64,000 nucleotides of DNA. Source: Baylisascaris procyonis. Taxonomy: Eukaryota > Nematoda > Chromadorea > Rhabditida > Ascarididae. The notes beneath the pieces were generated by a model. That model had not been told where the DNA came from. It saw only the letters and a list, made by a program, of their open reading frames with translations, and made no database searches. Of the stretch, positions 40,361 to 51,600 are shown piece after piece (the stretch's first letter is position 1; the number at the start of each line of letters is the position of its first letter). Location: positions 4,836,001-4,900,000 of the forward strand of contig JAZARR010000154.1 in NCBI GenBank assembly GCA_037389465.1, read 5' to 3'. The translations under genes and the position numbers were made by a program.

Positions 40361-40763
40361 AAAAATAATAACTATAAAAATAAAAATAAATAAATAATTT
40401 TTTTAAGATGATTATTTGCATATTAGAGAGGTATTTATTAGTTTATACATTCTTAAACCAATATGAAAACATATTTCTTATGATTGACTCAAATGTTGAA
40501 TTGTTGATCGCTTACAATAATTCCAATTTTTCGTTGACTAAATTATTCAGTTTTCTAAAGAATATCGCAATTAAATGAGTAAAAATTCTTTATAGAAAAT
40601 CGATTAAAAACATTTGAAATGCAACATATTGTTTAAGACTTACTTTTTGATACAAACTTTCAGCATTATTTAAATCTCTATATTTCTTTCCTACCAATGG
40701 AAGAAATATATAAAAATAATAAGTATAAAAATAAAAATAAATAAATAATTTTTTTAGATGCTT
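40361..40763. repeat. Direct repeat of about 50 bp, 350 bp apart
   Basis: Near-identical A/T-rich copies at 40361-40415 and 40711-40763 share the core TATAAAAATAAAAATAAATA followed by AATTTTTTTA-AGATG. Low complexity makes descent from a duplication likely but not certain. Confidence 0.5.
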
Positions 40764-42756
40764 ATCGTTCCTTAAACCTTATTATTAGTCCCTAGTCCAC
40801 TAATAATCAATATCAGCGGTGATCCTTGTTGAGAACTTGTTTGAGGATATATGAACTTCTAAAGCGATGATGACTTCGAAAAGTTTGAAAGAAAAATATG
40901 GCTCTTTTTATATTTTGAAAAAAAAAAATTGCATCGTAGAAATTTGCAAATTCCACTCATTTCTAAAAAAAAATTCGATTTCAAAAATTTAAAATTCAAT
41001 ATATTATTTAAAATTCTCAATTAAAGAATAGATTTTTTTCTCATTGAAAATTTTACTACCGTTAGAAAAAAAAAATGAAAATTGTCAAAAAGGCTGAAAA
41101 TTATCGCATTTTTTTAATGGTGGAATTTTTTTCTCCAATAGTTTTCACTTCAAAATTTCTTCGCCTTTTTTTTAAATTATATCATTTTCTTAATATATCA
41201 TTCTCATGATGAACTCTTTTGATACGGTTAGAAATGACGTTTTTTTTTTTAAATTATTTATTGACAGCTGATAGAGAATAAGCGGTCAAACAAGTGGAAT
41301 ATTTATGAGCGCAAGTTGCTCTTTTCTATAGCTCGTTTCGCCATATTTTTGCACAAAAAAAAAAAAAACAATATGTGAATGGACTTGGTGACAGCCTATA
41401 TAAGCGGAAAATAAAATAAATTAATGCATGCCAACGATGACTCTCTATAGACTCATAAAAATTATGAAAATCATCTCTGTGACCAAAGCAAACTTGATTA
41501 TGGGCAAGAAAATAAGATTGAAGGAATCAGTGGCCGAATATCTCAGCTAAATGAATTGTTTTGTTGAGATAAAACGAAAATTTATGCAATTTTGGCCAAT
41601 TTTGGCCAAGTGTAAATATGCATTTTTTGCAAAATATCGACAAATTTGTGAAATAAATTTGAAAAAATTTCTGAGTTTTTTTTCCATTATTATTCCTTAA
41701 ATCGATTTTAGGAAAGCCAATAATCTTATGCATCAAATAAGATAATAAACTCATTTATAAAATAAATCCAATTATCAAATAAATCATTTTTTATTATTGG
41801 AAATAATAAAGAACACTAAATGACCCATAGAAACCGCCATGCCGAAATATGAAAAAAAAGGTATGAAAATATAATTTTATCAATAAAAAGAAATGATAAT
41901 TGGACTGCAGTTATAGGATAGATAAAATACGTTAATCAGAAAGAAATGAAAAAGGGGACTCTTATTTAAATTAATGAAAAATGGAAATTAAGAAGAATTG
42001 TAGTAAATATAAAAATTGTACATGATAACATTAACCTATCCCATATTCCGAAGTAATAAAATCAAAGTTGAAGAATGGTACAATAGAACAGCTTTTAGGA
42101 AATTAAGTTACATTTAGAATATATCTATAAATTTAAATATAGATTATAAGTTAATGTAAATTAACTAATGTAAACTAAACTATATGATCGAAAGAAGTCA
42201 AATCAGAAAAATAAGCGATGATGGTTGATCATCGATAAATCTGAGTGAAGCTGTTGAATGTATCGCGCCAAACCATAGAGCAATATTTATTAGACCTACC
42301 GCAGCAATATCAATAACATCTGAAGATCACTAAAACAATAATATTAATATAAATATTAGAACAGAATAATACCAATAATAATATAGAAACTGAAGTTTCG
42401 TTACAAATAAAACAAACCGATGGATGTAAGATAGGATAAAGAAGACATGGGATAATAACGTAAAAGATAAATACAGTATTGAAGAGCGATAATCAATAAT
42501 TTTGGTATAAGCGGTCAAACCGATCGTACTATGAAGTGGTATCACAGGTAGATCAATATTCATTTAATGCTAAATCTATAGAAATAGCTTGCAACACTAA
42601 ATTATGCAAGTATATATTTGCAGGTATATATCCATTAGATGATTTCCCCATAAAATATTTTTCTATTTTATTTTTATTATCTTTTATTTTTATTTTTATT
42701 GTTTTTCTCCCCATCTCACATTACTTATGCTTCCATCCTTTTTAATGTTTACGTAA

Positions 42757-42805
42757 CACAAATCAGTCATATTTAATACAAATTAGTCATATTTAACACA
42801 AATAT
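42757..42805. repeat. Tandem duplication of about 22 bp
   Basis: ACACAAATCAGTCATATTTA is followed by a copy with one or two changes and the start of a third. Confidence 0.6.
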
Positions 42806-44307
42806 TAGCCACTATGTTAGGTAGCATACGAATGGTAACCATAAAACATTTTGATTTGCATTTTTTCACTTAAAAATATGCATAAACGATCGAATAAAAT
42901 TCGTAAATATAATTTATAATTCATCATTCGTTAATTTTCATTGACACTGCGGCAATTTAATTCGAATACGAAGCGTCGGGTTTTGTGATGAATGTATAAG
43001 ATCTATGGCATTTAGCATTCGATTCGACGGCAGTCGATTCACTTCTCCATCGGAATTGTCGACTCTCCGATAGGAACCCAGCCAATACGCAAAATCAAAC
43101 ATAGCAAACAACTTGGGAAGGGATGCTTTTTGAGTAACCAGGTATAAAGTGGATGCTGATTTACCTGCATGGGTAAATTAGATGCTAAAAGCCGTAATAG
43201 CAATTTGCTCTCGGACCCGCATTTATTCGTCCATTGCTGTATCGGTGGCTGGAGATGTCGATTTTAGTGATTTTTTCAGGTGACATTCCCCAAAGATTTT
43301 CTCTAATGTTCCCAAAAATATTAAATTATTTTCACCACATAGCTCACGATATTTGTAATTTCCTTACGCTTCTTTATCATGAAAATGTGAGTCGTTTATT
43401 TAAATTACCGCCAAAATCGATATGCAAATTGCGAAATTTAAATTTTTTAAATGAATAGTTTTTTTCCCCATAAAAAGTGCAAATAAATGTGGATATTATA
43501 ATTTAATCTTTAGTTTCGTCCATATTGATGTGGCATTGACACGTCACCTAATGTTTACACTGTTCATTGTTTCTACCCTTCATTCCATTTGTCTCTCACT
43601 CAATTTTATTGAACGCCCAATTTTCAATTCTCAATTCGGTTTAATTTCTCTTCAATGGTTTGATAAAAAAAACCACTTAATTTTTATCAAGTAATATTCC
43701 TATCTACTTATTATTATTATTTACTAATTATGACTAATTATTAAGTGGTTTATTCGATTTATTCGATCTTACTATTACTTTTTATTAATATTTATTATTT
43801 TTATTATTACTGGTAATAAATATTACTATTCATTCATTGTTTAATGGATGCATTTCGCTGAGTTAGCATGGTGAAACGTTGCCACGTTAGGCATCTTTTG
43901 GCGGATTTCTGGTCCATAGTCATACAATAAACGACTACTTTGATTAGGGAACTTTGAGTGGGATTTTTCGAGATGTTGCTGCACCTTATTAAGTTGCTTC
44001 AAGGCGACAACATCTTAGGTTTGTCATCAGGGAAATGAAATCAGTCCATTTACAGTACCCTTTATCCAACGGTTACAGTACCATCATTTTCTGGAACATC
44101 GCAATCGTCTTGGAAATATGTTTGAGTGGGAAAATCTTTGTGCCAGAAATTACTTTCAATGCGTAAAATAAATCGTTGTGCTGGGCTCGTAATGCTTTAT
44201 AAAATGATTGGTCTATAGAACGTCGGATATGCTGCTTTAAATTTTGTTTTTTTTGTGCTTTTAATACCACCTGAAGTGTCTTTATGCAATAGAGAAAACA
44301 TTTCCTC

Positions 44308-44308
44308 T

Positions 44309-44355
<47 letters not shown>

Positions 44356-44445
44356 TTGTTTATTTCGTGTTTGTTTATTTATCTGTTTATTTATTTATTT
44401 GTTTATTTATTTATTTATATTTATTTACACACTTATTTATTCATT
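44308..44445. repeat. (TTTA)n tetranucleotide repeat
   Basis: About 13 perfect TTTA units followed by interrupted copies. It accounts for an Ile/Tyr/Leu/Phe-rich open frame on the plus strand that is not a gene. Confidence 0.93.
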
Positions 44446-44996
44446 TACTTCAACATCCCGAAATAGGAAAACATACAAAAATTATATCAGCATGAATATT
44501 AAGGAAGAACTAAACGTTCGAATTCACAATTGAGGTGAATAGATGATAATCAATACTTAAAAGCAGCAATAATATGCAAATCAAGATGATTCAACCGCAG
44601 TTCACTAGCCGAACGAATGAGTGCATTAACAAAATTAATATTCCTACCGTGAACTTCGAATACTACCCCATCCCCTCCTCTAATTTGAACAGAAAAGTAG
44701 TTGTCTCTCCCACAATAAAAGCAACTCTTGTCCTTCTCAGTAAAGGCCCTTCAAACCCACGAGGAATTTTTACCCCCCTTCTCTCGGGGGTTTTATTTGA
44801 TGTGAAACGGTCTACCAGTTGGCACGTTGCTGAATCTATAAAACAATTCCCACCTTCAAGACCGTACACTTTATTTTTGCTTAAATCGAAGGTCGTCCCA
44901 TCTTTTACTCACGTTGACAGAACCAAATAGTCAGATCCTATTTGCCTATTTCATTGCTCTCGTGTTTTCTATTTTTTTTTTTTTTTTTTTAGGAAA

Positions 44997-45191
44997 TCAG
45001 TATAAAAGACCACCGTAAGGTTTATGCCACCGAATTCTATAATTTTGGGTTCGATGATTGCCAAGTTTAAGTTGCCGAATAGGTTTGGACGTATATGCAG
45101 CAGCATAGCTTGGCCCTAATACGCTTTGCAAATGCTTAAAAATGACATGAAAAACTTGGCCTAGTTCAAGCAAAATAATGGCGTAGTCCAT
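44997..45191 (-). CDS. Small gene candidate, 64 aa, unrecognised
   Basis: Minus-strand ATG at 45191 opens a balanced 64-codon frame: MDYAIILLELGQVFHVIFKH, then QSVLGPSYAAAYTSKP, and a basic, aromatic end (YRIRWHKPYGGLLY). Upstream, ATGATTTTCAG ends 57 nt before the ATG, a plausible trans-splice acceptor. Six bases after the TGA comes a run of 19 A. That could be a genomically encoded tail of a retrocopy. Alternatively it is the polypyrimidine tract of a plus-strand acceptor (T19 then AG at 44992), for example of an untranslated exon of the downstream transferase gene. The hydrophobic start may be a membrane helix. Confidence 0.3.
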   Translation of the reverse strand: MDYAIILLELGQVFHVIFKHLQSVLGPSYAAAYTSKPIRQLKLGNHRTQNYRIRWHKPYGGLLY

Positions 45192-45647
45192 GTAAACACA
45201 CTTTGGGTGGGAAGCAGATTTATTGAACGCTAAGTAGGGAAGAAAATACTGAAAATCATATCGCTATATGTGTTTTTTTTTCAAGCTTCAAGTAAGCATT
45301 TAACGTTTTCAGCTTATTTGTTTATTTATTTTTTGTTTTTGTATTTAGTTTATTTGTTTCAAAAATTGGAGTTTATTTCTTGGAGAGGTATAGGGGGAGG
45401 GGAGGGAGAGGGGAATATTTGTACTAAAATTAGCTGTTATTTCACTGCATTTTTGTTTTTAGTATTTAATTGGTAGGAAGTGAAGGTATTTAGTTTTCTG
45501 CTTCTTGCTAGATTCGAAGGACTTTGCATTTCCGAAGCTCCTAAATTGCTCCTCTTTATTGTTTTTATTGAATGTTCACTCCGGGAAACTTCAAAAATTA
45601 TCGTTATCATTCTTGTCGTTTAATGGAAACCCATTTCTCTATGAAGG

Positions 45648-45657
45648 GTATTTTCAG
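45648..45657 (+). other. Probable trans-splice or 5'-UTR acceptor of the GalNAc-transferase
   Basis: GTATTTTCAG ends 10 nt before the chosen ATG at 45668. This short spacing is typical of spliced-leader addition in nematodes and supports that start over in-frame ATGs further upstream. Confidence 0.55.
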
Positions 45658-45667
45658 CCGGTGGAGG

Positions 45668-48600
45668 ATGACATGTTTGCGCCCTATGCGATATGTTTTA
45701 CCGAGGCGCAAGGAGAGTGTCTTAAACTTGATTTTGGTGGCCATCCTCGTAGGGACAGTTCTTTATTTTTACCCGGCTGGCTCACAACGGTATAAAATGC
45801 CCGAACAGGAGGTAACATTTTTCTTTCTCCCTAATAATACCAGATTTTTTCATATAATAATTGTTATTGTAACTGTATCTCAGAGTAAAATATTGTCTAT
45901 AATAGTAAACTCCCCGCGATCGGTTAAGAAAGACGTTGGAAGGGAAAAGAACGGTAGGAAACCGTCAACGGTTTGAATTGCCTCCATCCTTTCAGGTGTG
46001 ATTGCTGCTTTCGGGCGTTTCTTTGGGGGAACATAGTCGGACTATCGGACGTACGAAAGCTGAAGACCTTGACTGGAATTATTCGAACTTCTAAACAGTT
46101 CATGGTCGACGATTCGAACAGTGAGAAATATGAAATTTAAATTGCCTGTTTCAGGGAATAACATGGCCGAAACCATCTATTCCTAAGATGCGCCATAAAA
46201 GACCCGATTATTCGAAGCAGCGTTCAGGTCCTGGCGAGAATGGAGCGGCTGTGTATTTAAACGGTAAAGAGAAGGAAAAAGGCGAATCGGATATGAAAAA
46301 ATGGTTTATGAATGTTGTGGCAAGGTAAATTTTCAATTATTTTCACCTTGCATTTCAATGCTATAAATAACTTTTTAGTGGAATAAAAACGAACAAGGAG
46401 ACAAGTATATTGAATAGCTGATGCATTATGCAATTTTTATATTCCAGCGATTCCTGACGTACCAAGAAAAAAATGAATGGAGAAGCATGGCTAAGTAACT
46501 GGCACGATACGCGCTTTTGAGTTTTGCTCATCCAACAGCTGGCACAATACGCGCTTTTGAGTTCTGCTGATCCGATCGTACCGACAGATTGCACATGCTG
46601 CCATTAAAATAATAGCTTCATCCGTTAAAGGTGTTGACCGTTCTCGAAATCTTTGACGAAAGAATCATTTTATGCAAATGTACTGGAATTTGCCTAAATT
46701 CATAGAAGGAGAGGAACCCAATTCACCTGACTATCCATCCATTCGCCAAGGATCGGCGCGGATCTGTTGAGTTATTGAATGAGATTAACGCTTATTTAAA
46801 TATTGCATTTTATAGCGATAAATTATCAATGGATAGGAGTATACCGGATACACGACATGCGGAATGTCGATCTTTGCATTACGATAAAGATCTACCATCT
46901 GCATCGGTAGTGATTATATTTACGGATGAGGCATGGACTCCTCTACTTCGAACTGTCCATTCGGTTGTGAATCGATCACCACTACATTTATTACATGAAG
47001 TCATTCTTCTTGATGATTTCAGTCAAAGAGGTCTTTTTTTTAATGAATAATATATTTCATTGGTTTCCTAAGGGCAAACGGGATTATAAAAAACGCGCAT
47101 TGTGCGGATCATACTGTTGCGCTTTCCTGTTTTTTACTTTCAAAGTATGGTCTCTTATAGGGCTTTATGTAATCGTTGGCTCCTTCTTAAGGGAGAGTAC
47201 AATTCATCGGCGTAACTTTTTGATGTCTGAATTTCATCAACTTCATAACTGATAAATTACAAGCAGCTTAAGTGTATTAACATTTTTACTTGTTGGTTGA
47301 ATGCTATAATCATAGTCATATATTATACGAGTATAACTTTTTCCTGTTTGGCCTTCCAATCGAAATTCGAAGCTTTCAATGATTGAATGCTTTGGTTGAT
47401 CGTGCGACATTTGCACCACCAAATATGCCACCTTGACAGATGTCTAGTTAATTTTCAAGCGCAGAAATACGTTAAGCACACTGTTATGTTCAAGTTTAAT
47501 TATGAGCGTAGGCTTTAAATTGATGCCACGCAATCAGAGGCACATTTTTAGAAACGCTGATATATGGAGTAATGCCTCTGGCTTTCACTGGATTCTCTAA
47601 ATGATTTTGATATCTTTTTCTAGTGGAAGTCACTTTGCTGATATGAATATTGTTTATTTAGAGGAACTGAAAGGAAAATTAGACGAATATATAAAACGCT
47701 TCGGAGGTATAGTGAAGTTGATTCGAAAGAAAGAACGACATGGCTTGATCCGAGCCAAATTGGCTGGTGCACATGAGGCCACCGGAGAGGTGATCGTCTT
47801 CCTCGATTCGCACTGTGAGGCCAACGAAGGATGGTTGGTGTTCACTTTTTGTTGTTACGGCATGAATTGTCCATCAGCCATTTATAAAGTTTAGAGACCA
47901 TTTGCGAGAAATTTTTTTTTTTTAATTTTAGTCAGTTGGTTGCGAAAGTGAGACAGAAAACATAGAAGGGATCGCTTGCATCAGTTATCAACTGACTTTG
48001 CTCTTTCTCTTTCTTTCGCTTTTTTTAAATAAAATATTTATAGGTTTGGTTATAGTCGGTATATAAATATATTAAAATGAAAATTAAAATTTATAGGTAA
48101 ATTTTGCCCTTTCATTAGCATTTATTTAGCAAAGATAATTTAAAATAGTTTTTGAAGTATTATTATGTGATCTAATTGCTGATAAGTTTAAATTCAACTC
48201 CATTTTACTTTGATATTGCATGCCCAGTGAGATCGTTACAATCGGTTGGCATTTGATTGCACCTTTGAGATCGTTGAGAGATTGTAGGAGAGTACCACTC
48301 ATAAATGGATATTGCAACATTTATTTTACAAACATTCCATAATTTATATTTACAAGGGATCAATTAAGCGCCTACGATAGCATTGCTAATGTTTTGCTTT
48401 CAAGGTTATTGTAATTCACATGAAAGGGGGGGGGGGGGCAATATCTACTTATACCTCCTCTCACCTTGAGCAGCCAATTACTCACCCCCCCCCCTCTTGT
48501 TCTCCTCTCGCCGTCGCTATCTCATTGTTTTTGTATTATTTTGCTTCTTTAATTCTACAGGTTAGAACCTCTACTGGCACGTATAAAAGAAAAACGATCC

Positions 48601-51600
48601 GCAGTGCTATGTCCAATAATCGATTATATATCAGCGGAAACTATGCAATATTCGGGAGATGGCACTGTAAATGCGGTGGGTGGATTTTGGTGGAGTCTTC
48701 ATTTTCGTTGGGATTCGATCAGTAAAGCAGAACGGGATCGAAGGAAATCCGCAATTGAACCAGTCAGGTGTTTGTTGATGTTTTACTTTTTTTTTTTAAA
48801 GAATGCACTCAGCATTTCATGAGCTATCATTATTTTATTTTTATCGTTTATTTAAGGATTAATTTATTATTTAAATGAATTTGAATGTTTAAATTAATAT
48901 CTAATTTTTTTTTTTTTGTTGTATAATGGCCTTATAAAGCATATTGCCTCTGGTAAATCCCAGTAAACTGTTTCGAAATTGTACCTTTAACGGTCTTTTT
49001 TTGTCTGCAGTATATTTCGAAAACATTCAACGAAGCTTGGCATTTCCACATTGTGTTTAATTATTTTTATTTTTATTTTTATTTATTTTTTTTGCATTTT
49101 ATAGTTGCCTAGAATGAGTGTGGACACTGAAGTAAGCTTTGTTCAGATCATATAAGGATAAAATAAGAAACGCACCAGTGCGGCTGTCAAGATATAAGCT
49201 CGCGCTGTTCCGCTGTTCAGATTGCCCATATGTCTACTTTGCAATTCCCAAGGAAGTAACAAGTAACTTTGCCACCCGACTGGTTCTAAAGTGTTTGTTA
49301 GATGTTTTCAAATATCTGTAACTTTTTTTAATCATACAGTTCTATGCAGTAATGTATGCATTTTTGATTGAAACAACTAATCGTAAAAATATTCTCCAAG
49401 CGAGTTTTTTGCATGCTTTACCACCCGACTGGTTCTAAAATATTTGTTAGACGTTTTCAAATATCTGTAACTTTTTTTAATCATACAGTTCTGCTTGAAG
49501 GGTTATGATCGTATAATGTAGATTATTTCCACTGTATTTTGCAATATCAGCTAAGAAGTTCCCGCGGTGAAGTGATCATGCGAGCATATATGCCGACGTG
49601 CAAAACCTTACTACGATGCGCCTCGCAATATAAAGGCACATAGGAATAATTTATTTTGGGTAATTTTTATATATTCTTCTAAAGCAGAATACAAATGTAT
49701 AATTTAGGTCTCCGACGATGGCGGGTGGTTTACTGGCGGCGAATCGCGAATATTTTCTGGAAGTGGGTGGCTACGACCCTGGTATGGATATTTGGGGTGG
49801 TGAAAACCTCGAAATATCATTCAGGGTATTGCTCTTTTATAATTGATAGTCTTCACTGCATCTATATCTTTATAGCCTTTAAGGTCTTAGTTAGGTTTTT
49901 ATGCTCTATGGCACTGCAACATTTGAAGCTTTTTCAGCTGGTTGCACTCTTGTGACATTGCGCCGTGCTGTCCAATGTTTTTTCACAAGCTCGCTTTTTT
50001 CATTTAAGGATTTCTGTACATATTTAATGGCAGTTTAGGGTTTACATGAACCGAAAGTAGCATTTAGACGGGAGCATATGTTGGTAATGATATTGAGAGA
50101 TTTCATGGATGTAACTTAAAATCTTCGGTTGTACTTAATAATTGCTGTGCAGTGCAGTTTTCTAGCATCTTTTTTTTCCTTTTTTACCATCGACCTCTGT
50201 GGAAGTTTGTTAGGAAGCGGTAATTTGTGTACGCTGTTGTCATCGTGGTCTACCTGGCAATATTTATAGCATATGGTTTGGTCTTGATCGGTCGTTCCCT
50301 TATGTTGCCTGATGTTCGGTTTGAGAGGAGGGGGGCAATAGTTTTAGAGTCAGGATTCACCGTGATCACCAATCGATAGTGAAATCGATTTAGTTCAATC
50401 GTTGGTTGGCTCCATATTCAGTGGGCAATTCCAACTCATATTTGCACTGTGAATTAGAAGAATCCATTTTTGAGCCAATCTACCCATGTTCAATTGCACC
50501 TAAGATAACGAAACGTGGGAACTCATTTATTCTGCCGAATAAATGAAAAAAAAACGTATTTATTTTTCAGTAAGGAAAGAACCCTGCATGTTAATAACGA
50601 TTTTCCATAATCGTTCGTCGTCCTTTCTAATATTTTTTTTGTTGACCGCAGTTATTATGGATCTCCTTTCACTTCCCTTTTTCCAGCACGATCGTCACTC
50701 CTTGTCTCTGTAAGGCTTCTGTGAAACATAGATTTTTTATAAAGTGCTGCATCCGCTCTAACCATCTGCCTTATAGACTGGAAAATATGTTATTCATTTT
50801 TATAGGTGTGGATGTGTGGAGGAAGTATCGAATTTATACCATGTTCTCACGTAGGCCATATTTTTCGTGCAGGACATCCTTACAACATGACAGGCCCTGG
50901 TGGAAACTTGGATGTTCATGGTACAAACTCGAAGAGATTGGCCGAAGTGTGGATGGACGATTACAAACGACTTTACTATCTACATCGACCAGATCTTAAG
51001 GTTTATTTTTTATATATTCCCTGTGAATTTCTGAAGAAATAGCCAAGGGCGACATGATTCTATGGTACACAAGTGGCGAATAGATCAGTGGGGGGTATTC
51101 CTGATTCAAGACAACAAAATAAAAACGAATCCACTTCATTTGTACTTGCTACCATATTTAATATTATTTCATATTAACCCAAAGATTTCTCTCAAACTGA
51201 CCACAAATTTTGAGATGAGGAGAACGTTGTTAGATCTCTGTCCATGTTAAAAGGTTACAAGGAACTGTTTGCTTTTACGATTCCCCCCTCTAAGTTATCA
51301 TTGGAGTGTACTGTAGTGCAAGGTCCTGGTCCCTCGATAAGGTTCTTGCCGTAGAGCAGTTCCTTCATTTATTTGTCAGTGTCCTGCTCCGACTAATCAC
51401 TGCTCCTAGGGACTCATTGATCAACGATGGTTCTTGTTTAGTTCAGAATCCTTGTTCTGCAAAGAGGCCATCCTCTAAAAGCAGAGGAATTGATTCCTGA
51501 TGGATCTCTCGTCAGCCACACTACTCATATTTACCGTGCAAGTATCTTTCATATAGTGCAGTGAACAAGTTGCAGACGAAGGACGTCGGTGATCTGTCTG

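Larger units (their letters stand above)
27286..45657. other. Long interval without a recognised multi-exon gene
   Basis: About 18 kb of AT-rich DNA between the divergent receptor and GalNAc-transferase genes. I find homopolymer runs, (TA)n and (TTTA)n tracts, small tandem duplications, a tRNA-like relic, a palindrome cluster and a few short coding candidates, each listed separately. The longest open frame is 37837-38169 (plus, 110 codons), but it has no motif and the other strand is equally open. 5'-UTR exons of either neighbour could lie here. Confidence 0.5.

Noticed and set aside
44255..44533. Plus-strand frame rich in Leu/Phe/Ile/Tyr
   Set aside because: Produced by the (TTTA)n repeat.
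44574..44930. 118-codon plus-strand open frame, with a 68-codon frame antisense to it
   Set aside because: Neither has a recognisable motif, signal peptide or clear splice sites. The GC-richer composition alone explains the lack of stops. Worth a transcript check but not callable.
46361..46594. Minus-strand 77-codon frame
   Set aside because: Runs through the 40-bp tandem repeats of transferase intron 2 and has no motif.
47654..47845. Minus-strand 63-codon frame
   Set aside because: Antisense shadow of transferase exon 4.
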